Source: Pseudocercospora fijiensis CIRAD86 (lineage: Eukaryota; Ascomycota; Dothideomycetes; Mycosphaerellales; Mycosphaerellaceae). From it: 64,000 nt of DNA. Position numbers and translations under genes: made by a program. This document shows positions 1-10,730 of this stretch, in pieces (position 1 is the first letter of the stretch; each line of letters opens with the position of its first letter). Below the pieces are notes generated by a model, which was not told the DNA's origin, made no database searches, and was given only the letters and a program-made list of their open reading frames with translations. The stretch is from positions 1,022,405 to 1,086,404 of the forward strand of contig NW_006921536.1 in NCBI RefSeq assembly GCF_000340215.1, in the 5' to 3' direction.

Positions 1-219
1 AGAAAGCAGTGTTTTCTGGTTACGCAGTTGCGGCGTGTTGTGATTTGAAGCCGTTGCCAAGGCTCACAAGCTTCATTATCTCCGTTTCACTCCTTCCTGA
101 TTTCAGAGAAGGTTCGCGTTAGCGTGATTCGACGCGTTGACAGCGCTGAGGACAAGAAACTCAACAATTACCACCACGCGAGGTCATCCATCTGTCATAA
201 GCTCGCCATCAAGCGCGCG

Positions 220-270
220 GTAAGCATCCCCGATCAGAAGCATTGTAGCTCGTTGCTAACAACATCGCAG
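220..270 (+). other. probable 5'-UTR intron
   Basis: A GTAAGC donor at 220, a GCTAAC branch-like site and a CGCAG acceptor at 270 lie just before the ATG at 281. The frame feeding into that ATG contains no upstream ATG after its last stop, so this reads best as an intron in the untranslated leader. Confidence 0.5.
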
Positions 271-280
271 GGCAACGAGG

Positions 281-1327
281 ATGGAGTGTCCGTCGCCGCT
301 GAAAGCGCAACCCCCAAATCCAGCGCCTGTCAACCCGAGCGATACCGCCAGCATCCATGGCATTCTCAATAGACTCGAGCTCCTTGCCTTCAACATGAAG
401 TTCCGCGGCCATGCAGTTCCATCTCGCACCATCAACATGATCAAGACTTCGAGGCAGAGTCAACTCTCCGAACGCCAGCTCGACCGTCTATACGAAGTGC
501 GCTCCCACTGTAAAGCTTTTAGTAGAGCTGTCAAGGGCCAGCCACCGGAAGCCGACCCAGTCAAGCTCAAGGCCGATCTCGATAAGAGTCAGGAAAAGAT
601 TGTGGAAATGCGTCGCGGGATCATGGATATTCAGAAGGATGTCCAGGCCCTTCAACAGGAAAACATCCAGCAGCTTTCCCACAAACAGGGTCGTAGGGAC
701 GAAGTGGTTGATCGGGAAGAGTTTGTCGCTGAGAAAGACGAAGACGGCACGCCAACATGCATGCTCCCTTCTTCGCCCTGGATCAGGACCGATCAGGACC
801 GAATCAGAGGATGTGGTGTTTGGAAAGCAGAGTCTGCCCCGAGGGCTGCTGCCGAGGCCGACATTGCTCTTCGTCGGGTCCTTCTGAAGACAAAAGATAT
901 GTTCCCGCCCATCATTCAACTGAGGAGGGTAGCGTCAGCCCTCGAGCTTATCGATGCAAAACACCATGCCGACTTTTATTACCGTGACCTAGACGCTGTG
1001 AGTATGACGTTGGACTGGTTGGCAAGATCGACATTGGACAGGCGGGAGGCAATGACAGCATATGCGCGCGATCTAGAAGAGCGTCGAGAGGTGCTGAAGG
1101 AGGCTGGCTTTCGAGTTCCCGAGAGTTGCGGACGATATCTCATACTGGAGGCCGCCGCTCGGCACCTACGAGAGCTGGTTTCGCAGAATCTGCATAGCTC
1201 GTTGGACATGGTCGATGCTAATAAGAAGAATGCCGAAGCGTTGGCCAGGACTAAAGCAGCATGGGATAAAGAGCTCCACAAGACTCAAAATAATCGGAAG
1301 ACAACGGAGGAGACTGAAGAGGCCTAA
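281..1327 (+). CDS. hypothetical coiled-coil protein
   Basis: This is a 348-residue open frame without introns, beginning at a true ATG ten bases after a probable leader intron. I do not recognise the family. The composition is strongly charged and rich in Glu, Lys, Arg and Gln, with heptad-like stretches around residues 80-150 and 250-340, so it is probably a coiled-coil cytoplasmic or nuclear protein. No signal peptide or membrane segment is visible. A short direct repeat (gatcaggacc, twice, near 781-800) falls in a low-complexity middle part. The gene stands alone, with the neighbour downstream on the opposite strand. Coding status is likely from length; function is unknown. Confidence 0.6.
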   Translation: MECPSPLKAQPPNPAPVNPSDTASIHGILNRLELLAFNMKFRGHAVPSRTINMIKTSRQSQLSERQLDRLYEVRSHCKAFSRAVKGQPPEADPVKLKADLDKSQEKIVEMRRGIMDIQKDVQALQQENIQQLSHKQGRRDEVVDREEFVAEKDEDGTPTCMLPSSPWIRTDQDRIRGCGVWKAESAPRAAAEADIALRRVLLKTKDMFPPIIQLRRVASALELIDAKHHADFYYRDLDAVSMTLDWLARSTLDRREAMTAYARDLEERREVLKEAGFRVPESCGRYLILEAAARHLRELVSQNLHSSLDMVDANKKNAEALARTKAAWDKELHKTQNNRKTTEETEEA

Positions 1328-2143
1328 CGCAGTTGTTCAAGAATCGTGCGAGGCATGTCTGACCTGCCAGAAATTTGAAGGACCAGGCCTTGCGGGCACG
1401 TGGAAGCCGCCGACAGTGTCCGCGTCAAAGGAAGCCGCTGCATCGAGGACCATAGCATACAGCGCGCAGTTCCCAGCAGTAGCAAAGCTTATCACGTTGA
1501 AAGATGGCCCGAATAAGCTTGCGTCCATGAATTGTCGCTTGAATCTGATCGATGTCGTGTGGCCAAGAACAATTCCATATCGGGCCAAGACCACGTACGT
1601 CAGAGTTTCTGTCCGCCTGAAAATGAGGCATTCTATTTCTGCCTAAGATCTCTTGCTGTTGCACAAGTCGTCCTCCGACCTCTCATCGCTGTATTCTTGC
1701 TCCATTTGGCTAGTCTCCCGCTAACCTCATTTGGTGGAAAAATAGCGAGCTGCTCAGGTCCAGTGCAGACGACTTCTTATTAGTGACTGCACAGGCTTGC
1801 ACAGTTCCCTGGTCGTGTCATGAATGGCGTGCAGAGTATTCAAGGCCACTGCGACTTGGTCTATCTGTCTGAATGTTGGCGTCGTCTAGTCACGTGCCCT
1901 GCCAGCCCGTTCACGGCGATGCTTGAAAGCTCTGCGGTTTTGTTCCTATGGCTTGGAGAATCACTTTCTTCGTCCATCTCTCCGTTTACGTCCGGGTCTT
2001 GTCGCCGGTGAAGACTTGAAAGAGGGCGATAAGGTGCGGGCCGGAATTTCGCTCGGCAGGCGTGTGAGCACTGCGATTATGAAGGTCGATTTGCAATTGT
2101 TCGCACGTTGCTGGACCTTGCTCCTCGTGAATGTAGAGATCTT
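1328..2143. other. intergenic region, nothing recognised
   Basis: This interval lies between the ends of two converging genes. It holds only short overlapping open frames on both strands without family features, and no RNA gene is seen. Confidence 0.5.
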
Positions 2144-3293
2144 TCACTTGACCTTGGCCTCTTCTCCGTCAGCGATGATGGGCGTTATTGGTGACCCTGG
2201 TGTGGCCGGCGAGACAGGCCGGCTGACGCGCTCGGTGACATCGACGTCGTCTCCCACACGCAAGACAGCTCCGCTTGGACCGGCGCATGCATACTGCCCA
2301 AATACCGGCTTGTCTAGAAGCAAAGTCAGCCGCGAGCATCTCCTTTCGTGTGCACGCCACCCACGTGGGAATAGATCATTCACTCTGCGATCCTTTGCCA
2401 ATAAGCCATATAGTTGTCGATTAGTATTGATCATGCTCCCTTTCGCTAAGTCTGCATTCAAGCTCAAGCACCGAACGCATCGGAACAAGCAGCGTATAGA
2501 CACCTCTTGTGCGGGATCGGCTTTCGACCGCACGGTCAGCAGATCCCATTGATCTTCGTCGTACGGTGCGGCTTCATTGCCCACATCGACATGGATATTT
2601 GGCCGGAACCTGACAATAACATCTTCGCCACGGGCGGAGGGTGGTAATCTCCTTCTCGCATCTTCCTCTGATGCTGAGGATGTGACGAGAATTGGAGCTG
2701 CATCCGCAAATCTGACTCGTTGAGGTTGCAGCTTGTCGTTGACGGCGATAGAAAGTGCTCGATATTTGTGCTTCGGCATGAAGACCGCACCTGGAATCTC
2801 TCGTTGGCCAGTGCCGCCGATATACAGAAGGCGCACAGGCTTTCCGAGGTGGAAAGTGAAGTACTTGGAGACTTCCTCGCCCATATCGATGCCCGGAGCT
2901 TTGGTACCGAAGATGCTGACTTGGTACACAGGTGCGTTGAACAAGCTCACGGGAGATGGAGTCAGTGGTAGAGTAATGGCAGCGTTCTCGTCAGCATGGA
3001 TATGCGTGATGGTGAGCTTGGACCATGAACGATCAATCATGGTATGGAACAGGCCCAGATCGAAATGGTTCTTGATGGTGATATGCTCGGCGAGTCCTTG
3101 CGTCTCGCTGGTCGGCGGCTTGACCAGGACATATTGACGGTCGAAGCGAAGGCCTTCGTTGGTGATCTCTGCGGCATGGACTTCCACAGGCCGCAGAGAT
3201 TTGACCGGGTAGATGAATAGCTTTGCGCGCAGCGTCAACGTTCATGCCCATGCCGAAAGACTCCTCGTGCTGACATACCCGCTTGATCTTCAT
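2144..3293 (-). CDS. MOSC-domain protein
   Basis: The model is three exons, 3293-3279, 3220-2365 and 2313-2144, giving 346 residues. The first exon encodes only MKIKR; removing a 58 bp intron (GTATGT...AAAG, 3278-3221) joins it to LFIYPVKSLRPVEV, the usual start of the MOSC N-terminal beta-barrel domain. The second intron (2364-2314, 51 bp) is in frame and would otherwise read through; removing it restores the conserved tail HKPVFGQY. The C-terminal MOSC domain shows the cysteine motif CVRC and GAVLRVGDDVDV. MOSC proteins bind sulfur or the molybdenum cofactor and are related to the C-terminus of Moco sulfurase; the substrate of this one is unknown. It is divergent from the downstream regulator gene across a G-rich promoter. 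Confidence 0.85.
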
Positions 3294-3429
3294 CTCGGAC
3301 TCGGAGCCTGCACGCCCGGTCGCATGCCGAGCCGTGAAAACGCTGGGGAAGTGAAGAACACACAATAGCGTGCAGACACCACATAACAACGTTGTCGTCG
3401 CTGAGTTCGACGCCCTTGTCGGCGTGTCC

Positions 3430-3472
3430 CGGGACGGTGGGGGCGGGGTGGGGGTGGGGGTGGGGCGGTGGT
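3430..3472 (+). other. G-rich tract in a divergent promoter
   Basis: Runs of four and five G separated by single bases (ggggg-cgggg-tggggg-tggggg-tgggg) lie between the divergent MOSC and Zn2Cys6 genes. The sequence could form a G-quadruplex. This is inferred from the base pattern alone. Confidence 0.4.
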
Positions 3473-3681
3473 CGGGACCCGATGGTTGCCTCAGTCGGAC
3501 TTGATTGGCCAGCGGCCCGTCTGACGACTTATTCAGCCATTCACCTGAGATATCTTCCACCCGCACAATTCACATTCCACTACGCTGGCCCATTCAGGAA
3601 GCCAGCAGCGAGCACGAGTGGCGTCGTGCTGATTGTTGTCTTGTGCTGGAGTGCGCGCGTGCCTCGCTGCAACATACCTGA

Positions 3682-5990
3682 ATGGCGCAAGAAGCATCCG
3701 AACGGGCGTGCGACAGGTGCAGAGAGCGGCGCGTCAAGGTATTCTACGGGATTGCCAATTCAGGCTTGCGACTTCACTGACCACGTCTTGCAGTGCGATA
3801 AACGCCAGCCCACATGTCTCCGCTGCGAGAAGCTTGGCAAGCCTTGTCCTGGCTACGACAAGAAACGGAAATTCGTCGATGAAGGCATCACCTTGCGCAA
3901 GAAGTACCAGAACTCCGGCGACCATGCTTCCGGCAATGAACACGTCGCTGCACCAGTGTGTTTTCGACATCCTTCACATGTCTGCCGAGCCTCCAATGTT
4001 GACCGCTTTGTAGCACCGAGACATCACCGCTCAAGCCAGTGCCACACCAAGCACCAACTCGCCAGCAGTCAAATCGACGGCCCAAAATGCTCCAAGCGGC
4101 CCAGCAAGCCTTCCACCGAACAGGGTCGCGGGCATTGACACTGCCCGGTTTGCACAAAGCGCTGCGTCTCCCAGCACTCCATCCCATGCATTGCCCGCCC
4201 TTCCACTCGATCCTCTGACTGAAGCAATGCTGTTGGCAGACACGCCTGCTCAGATCCCCCTTGCAGATGCAGACCCTATGCTCGATGACATGTGGAAAGC
4301 CCAGACCTTCGACCCAGAGTTCTTCGACCTGCAGCCCGATGCTTATTATTCCGCAGCGGGCAACACTTGTGGATTCCTACCGAACGTGCCAGAAATCGTA
4401 GACGAAGTCGATCAGAGCGATATATTATTGAACAATTCCGTTTCAGGAACGCCCCTATCGACCGCCATAATATCAGGATCTTATTCTGATAGCCAGTATG
4501 TTGTCTTTGACCGCGTCTTGTATACCAGTGCTGACCTCGTCTGACATAGTAATTTGTGGGCTCCCGAGTCACAACTCACGACCAGCGCCCTTATAACACA
4601 TGAACGCGACCATGAGATGGCTTACCTGATCAGGCATTTCACAGAATCGATAGGTCCTTGGTAGGTGGCTCATGATCGAGGCGCCGACCGCCATTGCTGA
4701 CCTCGTCTCAGGATGGACCTGTTTGATAGAGACAAGCACTTCACCCATCTAGTGCCTCTGAAAGCGCTTCGAGATGCGTTGCTGCGCAATGCTATTGCCG
4801 CCGTCGCAGCGAAGCAACTCGGACGAACCAAAGGCACTAAGCCTTTTACCTACCAACAGTCACAGAAGCCATCAGCAATGGAAGTGCTGGAAGATAGCAA
4901 CGTCGACTGGTTCTATAAGGCCGCGAATTATTACGACAAAGCCATTGCCTTCTCACGCCAATATCTCCAAGCTGTCTCGGGTGGTTTGAGCAATCCGCCC
5001 AGTCCAGATGCGCAGATGGCCGCTTCGATGGCCAATTCAGATGACTTGATTGTGGCTGTGTCCATCTTCTCACTTTATGAATCCTTGGACAATTTTGACA
5101 CCGGCTGGCTGCAGCATCTGGCAGGTCTGAAGTCTCTTCTGAAAGCTATGAGTCCTTCGCAGCAGATGGAGAACCAGGTTTCACCTTCGCTTACAGTAGG
5201 GCGACTTGCATCATTCTGGAATTTTGCAAGGGCAGACTATCAAGCTGCATACCTCAATCGGCAGACGACGCTTCTTGACACCGACGACATGGCGCTTTGG
5301 AATAGTTGCGGGCTGGAGGTGCAGCACGACGGGTCCTTGTACAAATCGCCTGAACATATCAAAGACGATCCAAGGCACTGTCGCGTGCTTGCAGAGCTGG
5401 TGGCACACACCTTGCTCTGGCTAGTGCTCCGCGTTATGAACTACCTCACCAGTGATGAAAACTCGACAGCGAGACAAAGCCAATGGGAACAGCTCTCCCG
5501 GCAGCTCGATCACTGGTACGGGAACTTACCAGCTACCTTCCAGCCTGTCGCGCAGATCCGGCATCCAGCTTCTGGTCGGACTTCGCGGTCGCAATTGACA
5601 GAGGCATTCTTCAGCATCGATGTGTGTGCTGCTTCTTTGCAACTGTACCACTTTGCACGAATATTGCTGCTGCTGCACCGACCCATCAACGTGGAAAGGA
5701 GCGCGTTTAGGAATAGGCTCAAGGCGTATCGAGAGGTATCCACGGAAGCGATTCGACATGCTCACGAGATCATCGGGATTGCTCTTGGTCGTCCACAGCC
5801 GGCGATTCGTGTTGAAATGCTCCTCCCTCTTTCTACTGCCGGCGCGTGCCTCGAAGAAAACGATGAACGTAAGGCAGTGCTGGAACTTCTCCGGGCCATT
5901 GAAAAGGATACCGGATGCGCCACGGGACTTCGATGCCGGGAGTTAATGCAGGAATGGGGCTGGACTGTTGAACCAGAGGGCATAGCATGA
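3682..5990 (+). CDS. Zn2Cys6 transcription factor (fungal-specific)
   Basis: Five exons, 3682-3738, 3794-3955, 4014-4495, 4550-4660 and 4712-5990, give 696 residues. Exon 1 ends inside the zinc cluster; splicing yields Cys10, 13, 20, 27, 30 and 37 in the spacing C-x2-C-x6-C-x6-C-x2-C-x6-C, followed by a basic linker (YDKKRKF). The middle is Pro/Ser/Thr rich. From about residue 230 the protein has the helical fungal transcription-factor region (PWMDLFDRDKHF, then DALLRNAIAAVAAKQLG). All four introns are 51-58 bp with GTATNN or GTAGGT donors and CTGAC-type branch sites. It would act in the nucleus as a DNA-binding activator or repressor. It lies about 4 kb from the RiPP cluster and has its own separate neighbours, so control of the cluster by this protein is possible but not suggested by position. 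Confidence 0.85.
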
Positions 5991-6576
5991 GCTTTTCACA
6001 CGCCACACGCCAGGCCATCATCAGAAGCTGTCTCACCTTCATCACATCCACAATCTCGTGCTGGTGAAAGTCTGAGGCGCTCCAGCACGATTCAAGCATG
6101 AGCGGACAACCGCCTTCCCGACGGCATGGTGGTCCTAAGGATTCGGCATCTCGAGTCTGGACTCCACACCAGCACGCGATGCAAAACTGCCGTCAGCCAC
6201 CCGCATCGGCCGAAGCTTTCATTGGCGGACCCTGAGTGCACACTAATAGATGTTTGCAGAAGGCTGGATGAGACAACGACAGCGTATCCGCTGTAAGACA
6301 CTCACTACTGCTCGCCGTCTGCAGTAGTTCTGCATGACGGTTGCGTGTTGTACACGAGAGTCATGGCACGGCGCGGCGCACGAACGAGTGGCGGTTGACC
6401 TATCCTCGAAACATCGTCTACAATCATGCAACTCGGCATCAGCAATAATGACATTTCTGGTCTAAGGAGCGAACGAGTTCATTACGAACGAAATCCACTA
6501 ATCACACCTCTCAAAACGAAAGTATCCGACCCCCAGCAAATATCCTTACTGTCCAAGAATGCTCTTTTCACTCCCA
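5991..6576. other. intergenic region, nothing recognised
   Basis: This stretch lies between the 3' ends of two converging genes. I see no conserved open frame, RNA gene or repeat. Confidence 0.5.
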
Positions 6577-7349
6577 TCATTTCTTGCATATTGCCAAACA
6601 CTTCTTCGAAGCATCAACAAGCGCCGGAGGCAGAAGGGGATAGTACTGCTCAATATCCCCAATTTCCGCCTCCTGCATGCCTGCATTCAAATTATCCCCA
6701 TCCGCGACCTGCTGCAACACTGCTGTGATGCCCCCATCTTCGGAATTAAATGTGGCAATGGTGGTTGCCTTCTCGCACTTCTCTGAGTCGTTGATCTGCC
6801 AATGAATGCTTCCTTGAGGAAAAAGTGTGCCCTGGAATCGACTCAGCGTGCCATTGATAGTACCAAGAGGCTTCGCCGCATCGGACGGATTTATCGTGCT
6901 CTCGAACATAGCACCGAATCCCACTTCGCCCTCAATGACGGCGAAGAACTCATTGGCACGTGGATGAACGTGCGGGAAAAAGATGCCACAAGGTCCGAGC
7001 GTGGCAATCGAGAAGCTTATGCCGGAGTCGATGAGTAGGGGGAAGTTGTCAATGAAGGCCTACGGGACCGCTCAGCGTTGTTCTTTGAGACTTGAAACGA
7101 CTTGACACTCACCCTGGACACAGCACCTCCCTCACCACCAGGAACCGGATACTGTTCGTTGAAGTCGAATACTGTAGCCTTGACGACATCACCGCCATCC
7201 AGAATGTCGTGGAACTGCTCGAGCTTGGTGCCGTCCGTCTTAAGCTTGGCAATCAACGCCTTGTTGTCGTCCGAAGCCTCGGCGCGTTTCATGGGACTTG
7301 CTGATGCAAGCAGTGCACTGTGTGCGACTACGGCCCATAGCATCTTCAT
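6577..7349 (-). CDS. secreted cupin-domain protein (spherulin 1A/germin-like)
   Basis: Two exons, 7349-7113 and 7059-6577, joined across a 53 bp GTGAGT...GTAG intron, encode 239 residues. The N-terminus (MKMLWAVVAHSALLASAS) is a clear signal peptide. Cupin motif 1 reads GPCGIFFPHVHPRANEFF with His109, His111 and Glu116; motif 2 reads FPQGSIHWQIN with His165. These three His and one Glu are the metal ligands of the family, and all are intact. The length fits spherulin-like single cupins, which bind Mn or another divalent metal; the enzymatic activity is not predictable from sequence. A TATATAG box sits about 105 bp upstream of the start (near 7454-7460). There is no sign that it belongs to the neighbouring RiPP cluster. 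Confidence 0.88.
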
Positions 7350-7837
7350 GGTCTTGCTCTCTGGATTTCGCAGGAAGTATGGATGGAATTGTGACCAAGC
7401 TTGATTTGAAAGGAGATGATGGCGAAGGACAAGAAGGAGCGGACGATGTCCTCTATATACTCCACTGCGACCACCGACGGAGAGCCCTTGATGAAGTGGC
7501 AAGCTGAGGTCTCTTGCGGACTCAGTCGGGAGGCTATGAGGCTGAAGGAATGCTGACATCTTGGCGTCAACGCACACGTGAGGCAGAACGTAAACGAGAA
7601 CGCGAACGACAAGGATATTAAGCATCATTCTTGGCTAGGGTTTGGGCCCGTCCTTCATCATGCTGACTTTTCTATTTCCACGTCGGGACGCTTTCGATAC
7701 TTCGAAGCGAACGATAATGACTATACACCATCCTAGCGATGTGCAAGAATTCCAATTGATGACACCAAGCCGGAACACATCCTAGGTAGTGGTTGCCTGC
7801 ACACTCACAGCACTTCGCAAGGTCGAAGGCGCATGCA

Positions 7838-7864
7838 TCTGCAAATGCAAATGCAAATGCAAAT
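7838..7864 (+). repeat. short tandem repeat (tgcaaa)n
   Basis: Four copies of a six-base unit lie in the intergenic region upstream of the hydrolase gene. It is a small microsatellite with no further signal. Confidence 0.6.
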
Positions 7865-7945
7865 CAGTATTGGTACCGGCCGCATGCGTCATCAGAACGG
7901 CCATCCTCGAAGCATCATGCGTCGTAATCAGCTACGCGAAAGAGC

Positions 7946-7951
7946 TATAAA
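7946..7951 (+). promoter_or_regulatory. TATA box of the hydrolase gene
   Basis: TATAAA lies 62 bp before the ATG at 8013, a plausible core promoter position for a fungal gene with a short leader. Confidence 0.5.
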
Positions 7952-8012
7952 GCGTTCAACCAATCTCTCATGAGGGCACTCATCTTTGCATCCCTTCGAC
8001 AACCAAACAAAT

Positions 8013-9337
8013 ATGCATTTGACACTTTCCGCTCTGGCCGCAGCATTGACGCTGCAAAGTCAGCTATGCTTTGCGCAGCCAACAAGAACACCCAACTCGC
8101 CTGTTGACAAGGACGACTTCAAAAGCGCAATCGTCAACATCAAGAATGCGATCTGGCATTTGCCGCGGAGTGGCCCAGCCATGTGTGTCTCCGGAATAGT
8201 GGAAGTCAACGCTGCGACACCTAAGAACCTGGTTTTCGACTATGAGCTCCCAAAGAACCAATCGCAGGCCGCTGAGTGGACTGTGGATGGACTTACTGCA
8301 AGCTCTGGCCTTCCGGATTCAGTCATCACGGGTACGCAGAATGTTGAAGGCACGTTTGATATCGGTGCAACTCTGTGTCTTCCAAATAACAACACAAAGC
8401 CATCGACCGTCCAGATCCTGACGCATGGTTTTGGTTTCGATCGCTACTACTGGGTGAGAAGGCTCCACCCTGTTGGCCACGTTGGCATGAGACTAACTGT
8501 CAACAGGACTTTGCTCCAGGATATAGCTGGGTGGATATTGCCGCCCAGCACGGCTTTGCAACGTGAGTCGCTCCACAAAGTCCGCGATACCGCAGCAACA
8601 GCTAACACTTACGCAGCCTCTACTATGACCGCCTCGGCGTCGGCGAGTCAGATACACCAGATGCTCTCAACATCGTGCAAGCACCGCTTGAAGTTGAAAT
8701 CGCCCATCACCTCATCTCAATGCTCAAATCCGGATACTTCGGCCTCGAATTCTCCAAAGTCGTAGGCGTTGGCCACTCGTTCGGCAGTGGTATCACGCAG
8801 GGCGTCACAACACAATACCCACAAGACCTCAACGCCGCAATCTTAACCGGCTTCTCCCTAAACACAACAGGCCGAAACTCCTTCCTCGCGGCCCTCAATC
8901 TCGAAATAGCCTCACTCAACGCCCCTTACCGCTTCGCTTCAACTCCCCCCGGGTACCTCGTCTCTTCCACCATAGTATCCCAACAAATCGCCTTCTTCAA
9001 ATCCCCCGGCTTCGACCCGGCCATCCTCCATTCCGTCGAATCTTCAAAAGCTACCGGCACGATCGGAGAATTTTTCAGTTTGGGCGTCGTCGTTGCGCCC
9101 GCGACTGAATTCGAGGGGCCGGTGGCTGTGATCAATGGTGTCAATGATTTACCTTTTTGCGCGGGGGATTGTAGGTATCCTGTGGATCTGGCGGAGGCGG
9201 TACTGCCTGTGCTTTATCCGGCGGCGAAAAATAAGGATACGTATCTTGCTCCCAATGCGGGTCATGGGTTGAATCAACATTATACTGCGGGTAGGGCTTT
9301 TGTGTTTGCGCAGGAGTTTTTGGAGAAAGTGTTGTAG
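8013..9337 (+). CDS. secreted alpha/beta hydrolase (lipase/esterase-like)
   Basis: Three exons, 8013-8453, 8507-8562 and 8617-9337, give 405 residues; the introns are 53 and 54 bp. The start at 8013 (MHLTLSALAAALTL) gives a signal peptide. The nucleophile elbow is VGHSFGSG with Ser220. A conserved YYDRLGVGESD segment precedes it, VINGVNDLPFC may carry the acid, and APNAGHGLNQHY near the C-terminus supplies the catalytic His. The triad therefore looks intact. Several N-glycosylation sites (NQS, NNT, NTT) fit secretion. The substrate is unknown; fungal relatives are annotated as hydrolases of lipids or esters. It is transcribed away from the cupin gene, and its 3' end faces a short TA-rich degraded stretch before the RiPP precursor. 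Confidence 0.88.
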
Positions 9338-9339
9338 GA

Positions 9340-9600
9340 GTGGGTTTGAGGTTCGGGAGGGTGTTTTAGAGATAGATAAGAGAGATATTTTCCGGCTAGG
9401 TTTCTAACTGTCTCGACCGTGTGCTAATTTTTCACGAGTTATAGTTAGATAAATTTCTAACTCGCCTTTAAATCGACTCGCAATCCTATACTTAAGGTCT
9501 AGTTTATTCCCGATATCTGCCTCCCTAGTAGAATAGAGCTAGAGGATATCTTAGCGATAGGGGGGGGGGGGGGGGAGATTCAGTTGTTATAGGGAGAGAA
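9340..9600. other. short TA-rich degraded stretch with poly-G run
   Basis: The base composition changes to TpA-rich sequence with in-frame stops, like the repeats in the second half of the window, and ends near a run of about 18 G around 9560-9577. It may be a small RIP-mutated repeat relic beside the precursor gene. It is too short to assign. Confidence 0.35.
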
Positions 9601-9801
9601 CTACATTTTTTTGGTACTTTCACACGTGTGTAATATACAAAAAGTCGAAAAAAACAAAAAATTCCAAAATTCAAATTTGTGTTTTTTTTTCTCTGAAGTA
9701 AATAGAAATCATTCCATCCTCCTTCCTTCCTTCCTTCCTTTCCTATTATCATCATCTCAGTCGACTGACATGTCGTCTTCCCTAGCGTCGACTCATTGTA
9801 A

Positions 9802-10132
9802 TTAGTCGATGGGAATGATATAGTCGTCGACCGCTTCAGCTCCGTGACGCTTGTCGATGGGAATAATATAATCCTCGACCGCTTCAGCACCGTGACGCTT
9901 TTCGATGGCCTCAGCACCGTGACGCTTGTCGATGGGAATGATATAGTCCTCCACGGCTTCAGCACGCTTGTCGACGCGTGCAATAATGGGCGCAAGCTGA
10001 GAAGGAATTCGAGAGTCAGCATGATACTTGATGATATTGTGGTGGCGGCGGCGGCAATCAAACCCCAATAGCCGCGCCGAAAGCACCTGATGACAGGGCA
10101 ATCAGAAGCCAGGCAGCGTAGTTCTTGTGCAT
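9802..10132 (-). CDS. dikaritin-type RiPP precursor peptide, three YIIPID cores
   Basis: Two exons, 10132-10064 and 9996-9802, separated by a 67 bp intron with a GTTTGA donor, an ATGCTGAC branch site and a TTCTCAG acceptor, encode 87 residues. Residues 1-21 (MHKNYAAWLLIALSSGAFGA) are a signal peptide. The remainder is a repeat array cut by Lys-Arg Kex2 sites at 33-34, 47-48, 56-57 and 72-73. Three units carry the same hexapeptide YIIPID, each preceded by Glu-Asp or Asp-Asp; one shorter unit (HGAEAIEKR, 49-57) lacks the core. The last core ends the protein. Signal peptide, Kex2-cut repeats and a Tyr-led core ending in Asp are the signature of dikaritin precursors such as those of ustiloxin and phomopsin, and the Pro-Ile-Asp ending points to the phomopsin branch. 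Phomopsins are tubulin-binding mycotoxins; whether this product is toxic is unknown. Confidence 0.85.
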
Positions 10133-10730
10133 GGTGGTTGCGTGATGTTCAAAATAGTCTTGTCTTGGTCGTGGATTTTCCGCTCTCCGTCTCTGAAAAA
10201 GGGTAAGGTGAAGTCGCCGATGGAGGTCTTCTTCTAAATCAATTGGACCTCTTGCCGTCATTTTACGCTTGGTGCCTGAACAGTAATGGCGCCGCCATGT
10301 CACGGTTGGCGCCTGAGCAGTAATGGCGCCGCCAATACAGATGCGCCTGGAGTCGGTGTCGATGCACGTAGCACGCGCCAAACCACTAGGCGCCTATGCG
10401 TACCTGAAGCTTTCTTTTTGCCCCCTGCTCTAATGGCGATTCGATGGGTTTCGCTTATCACATGGGTAGCGTATGTTCCTCTGGCTTATGAATGATGCGA
10501 TTCAAATACCTCCATCCTCTACCTCAGCCGAGTCAGCAAACGTCCGCATCACCATTCTTCATCTCCCAACATAGACGGGGCAAAAATGGACTCACTAGTA
10601 GCGGTGGCATTGTTGCGCGCGCCAGCGCCTAAGCAGCGCCTGCTATCCTTGGAAAGGAAGTAACCTTTACTAGGACAAATACTCTCGTGATAGCGCACGT
10701 CATGACCGTCAAACTGTGTATTCATGTCGC
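10133..10730. promoter_or_regulatory. precursor promoter with repeated GGCGCC palindromes
   Basis: The precursor promoter holds four GGCGCC sites at 10288, 10308, 10325 and 10389. The first three lie in two direct copies of a roughly 30 bp unit ending gcctgarcagtaatggcgcc (10272-10293 and 10309-10330). The site at 10389 is the eight-base palindrome AGGCGCCT. A regulator binding as a dimer is the simplest reading. The rest of the interval up to the regulator's stop codon shows no gene. Confidence 0.5.

Noticed and set aside
3033..3566. 177-codon minus-strand frame across the MOSC promoter
   Set aside because: It contains the true first exon (MKIKR) but reads through the 58 bp intron; the rest has no family features.
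9525..10061. 178-codon minus-strand frame overlapping the precursor
   Set aside because: It is the shifted frame of the repeat array, giving low-complexity Ser/Thr repeats without a signal peptide.
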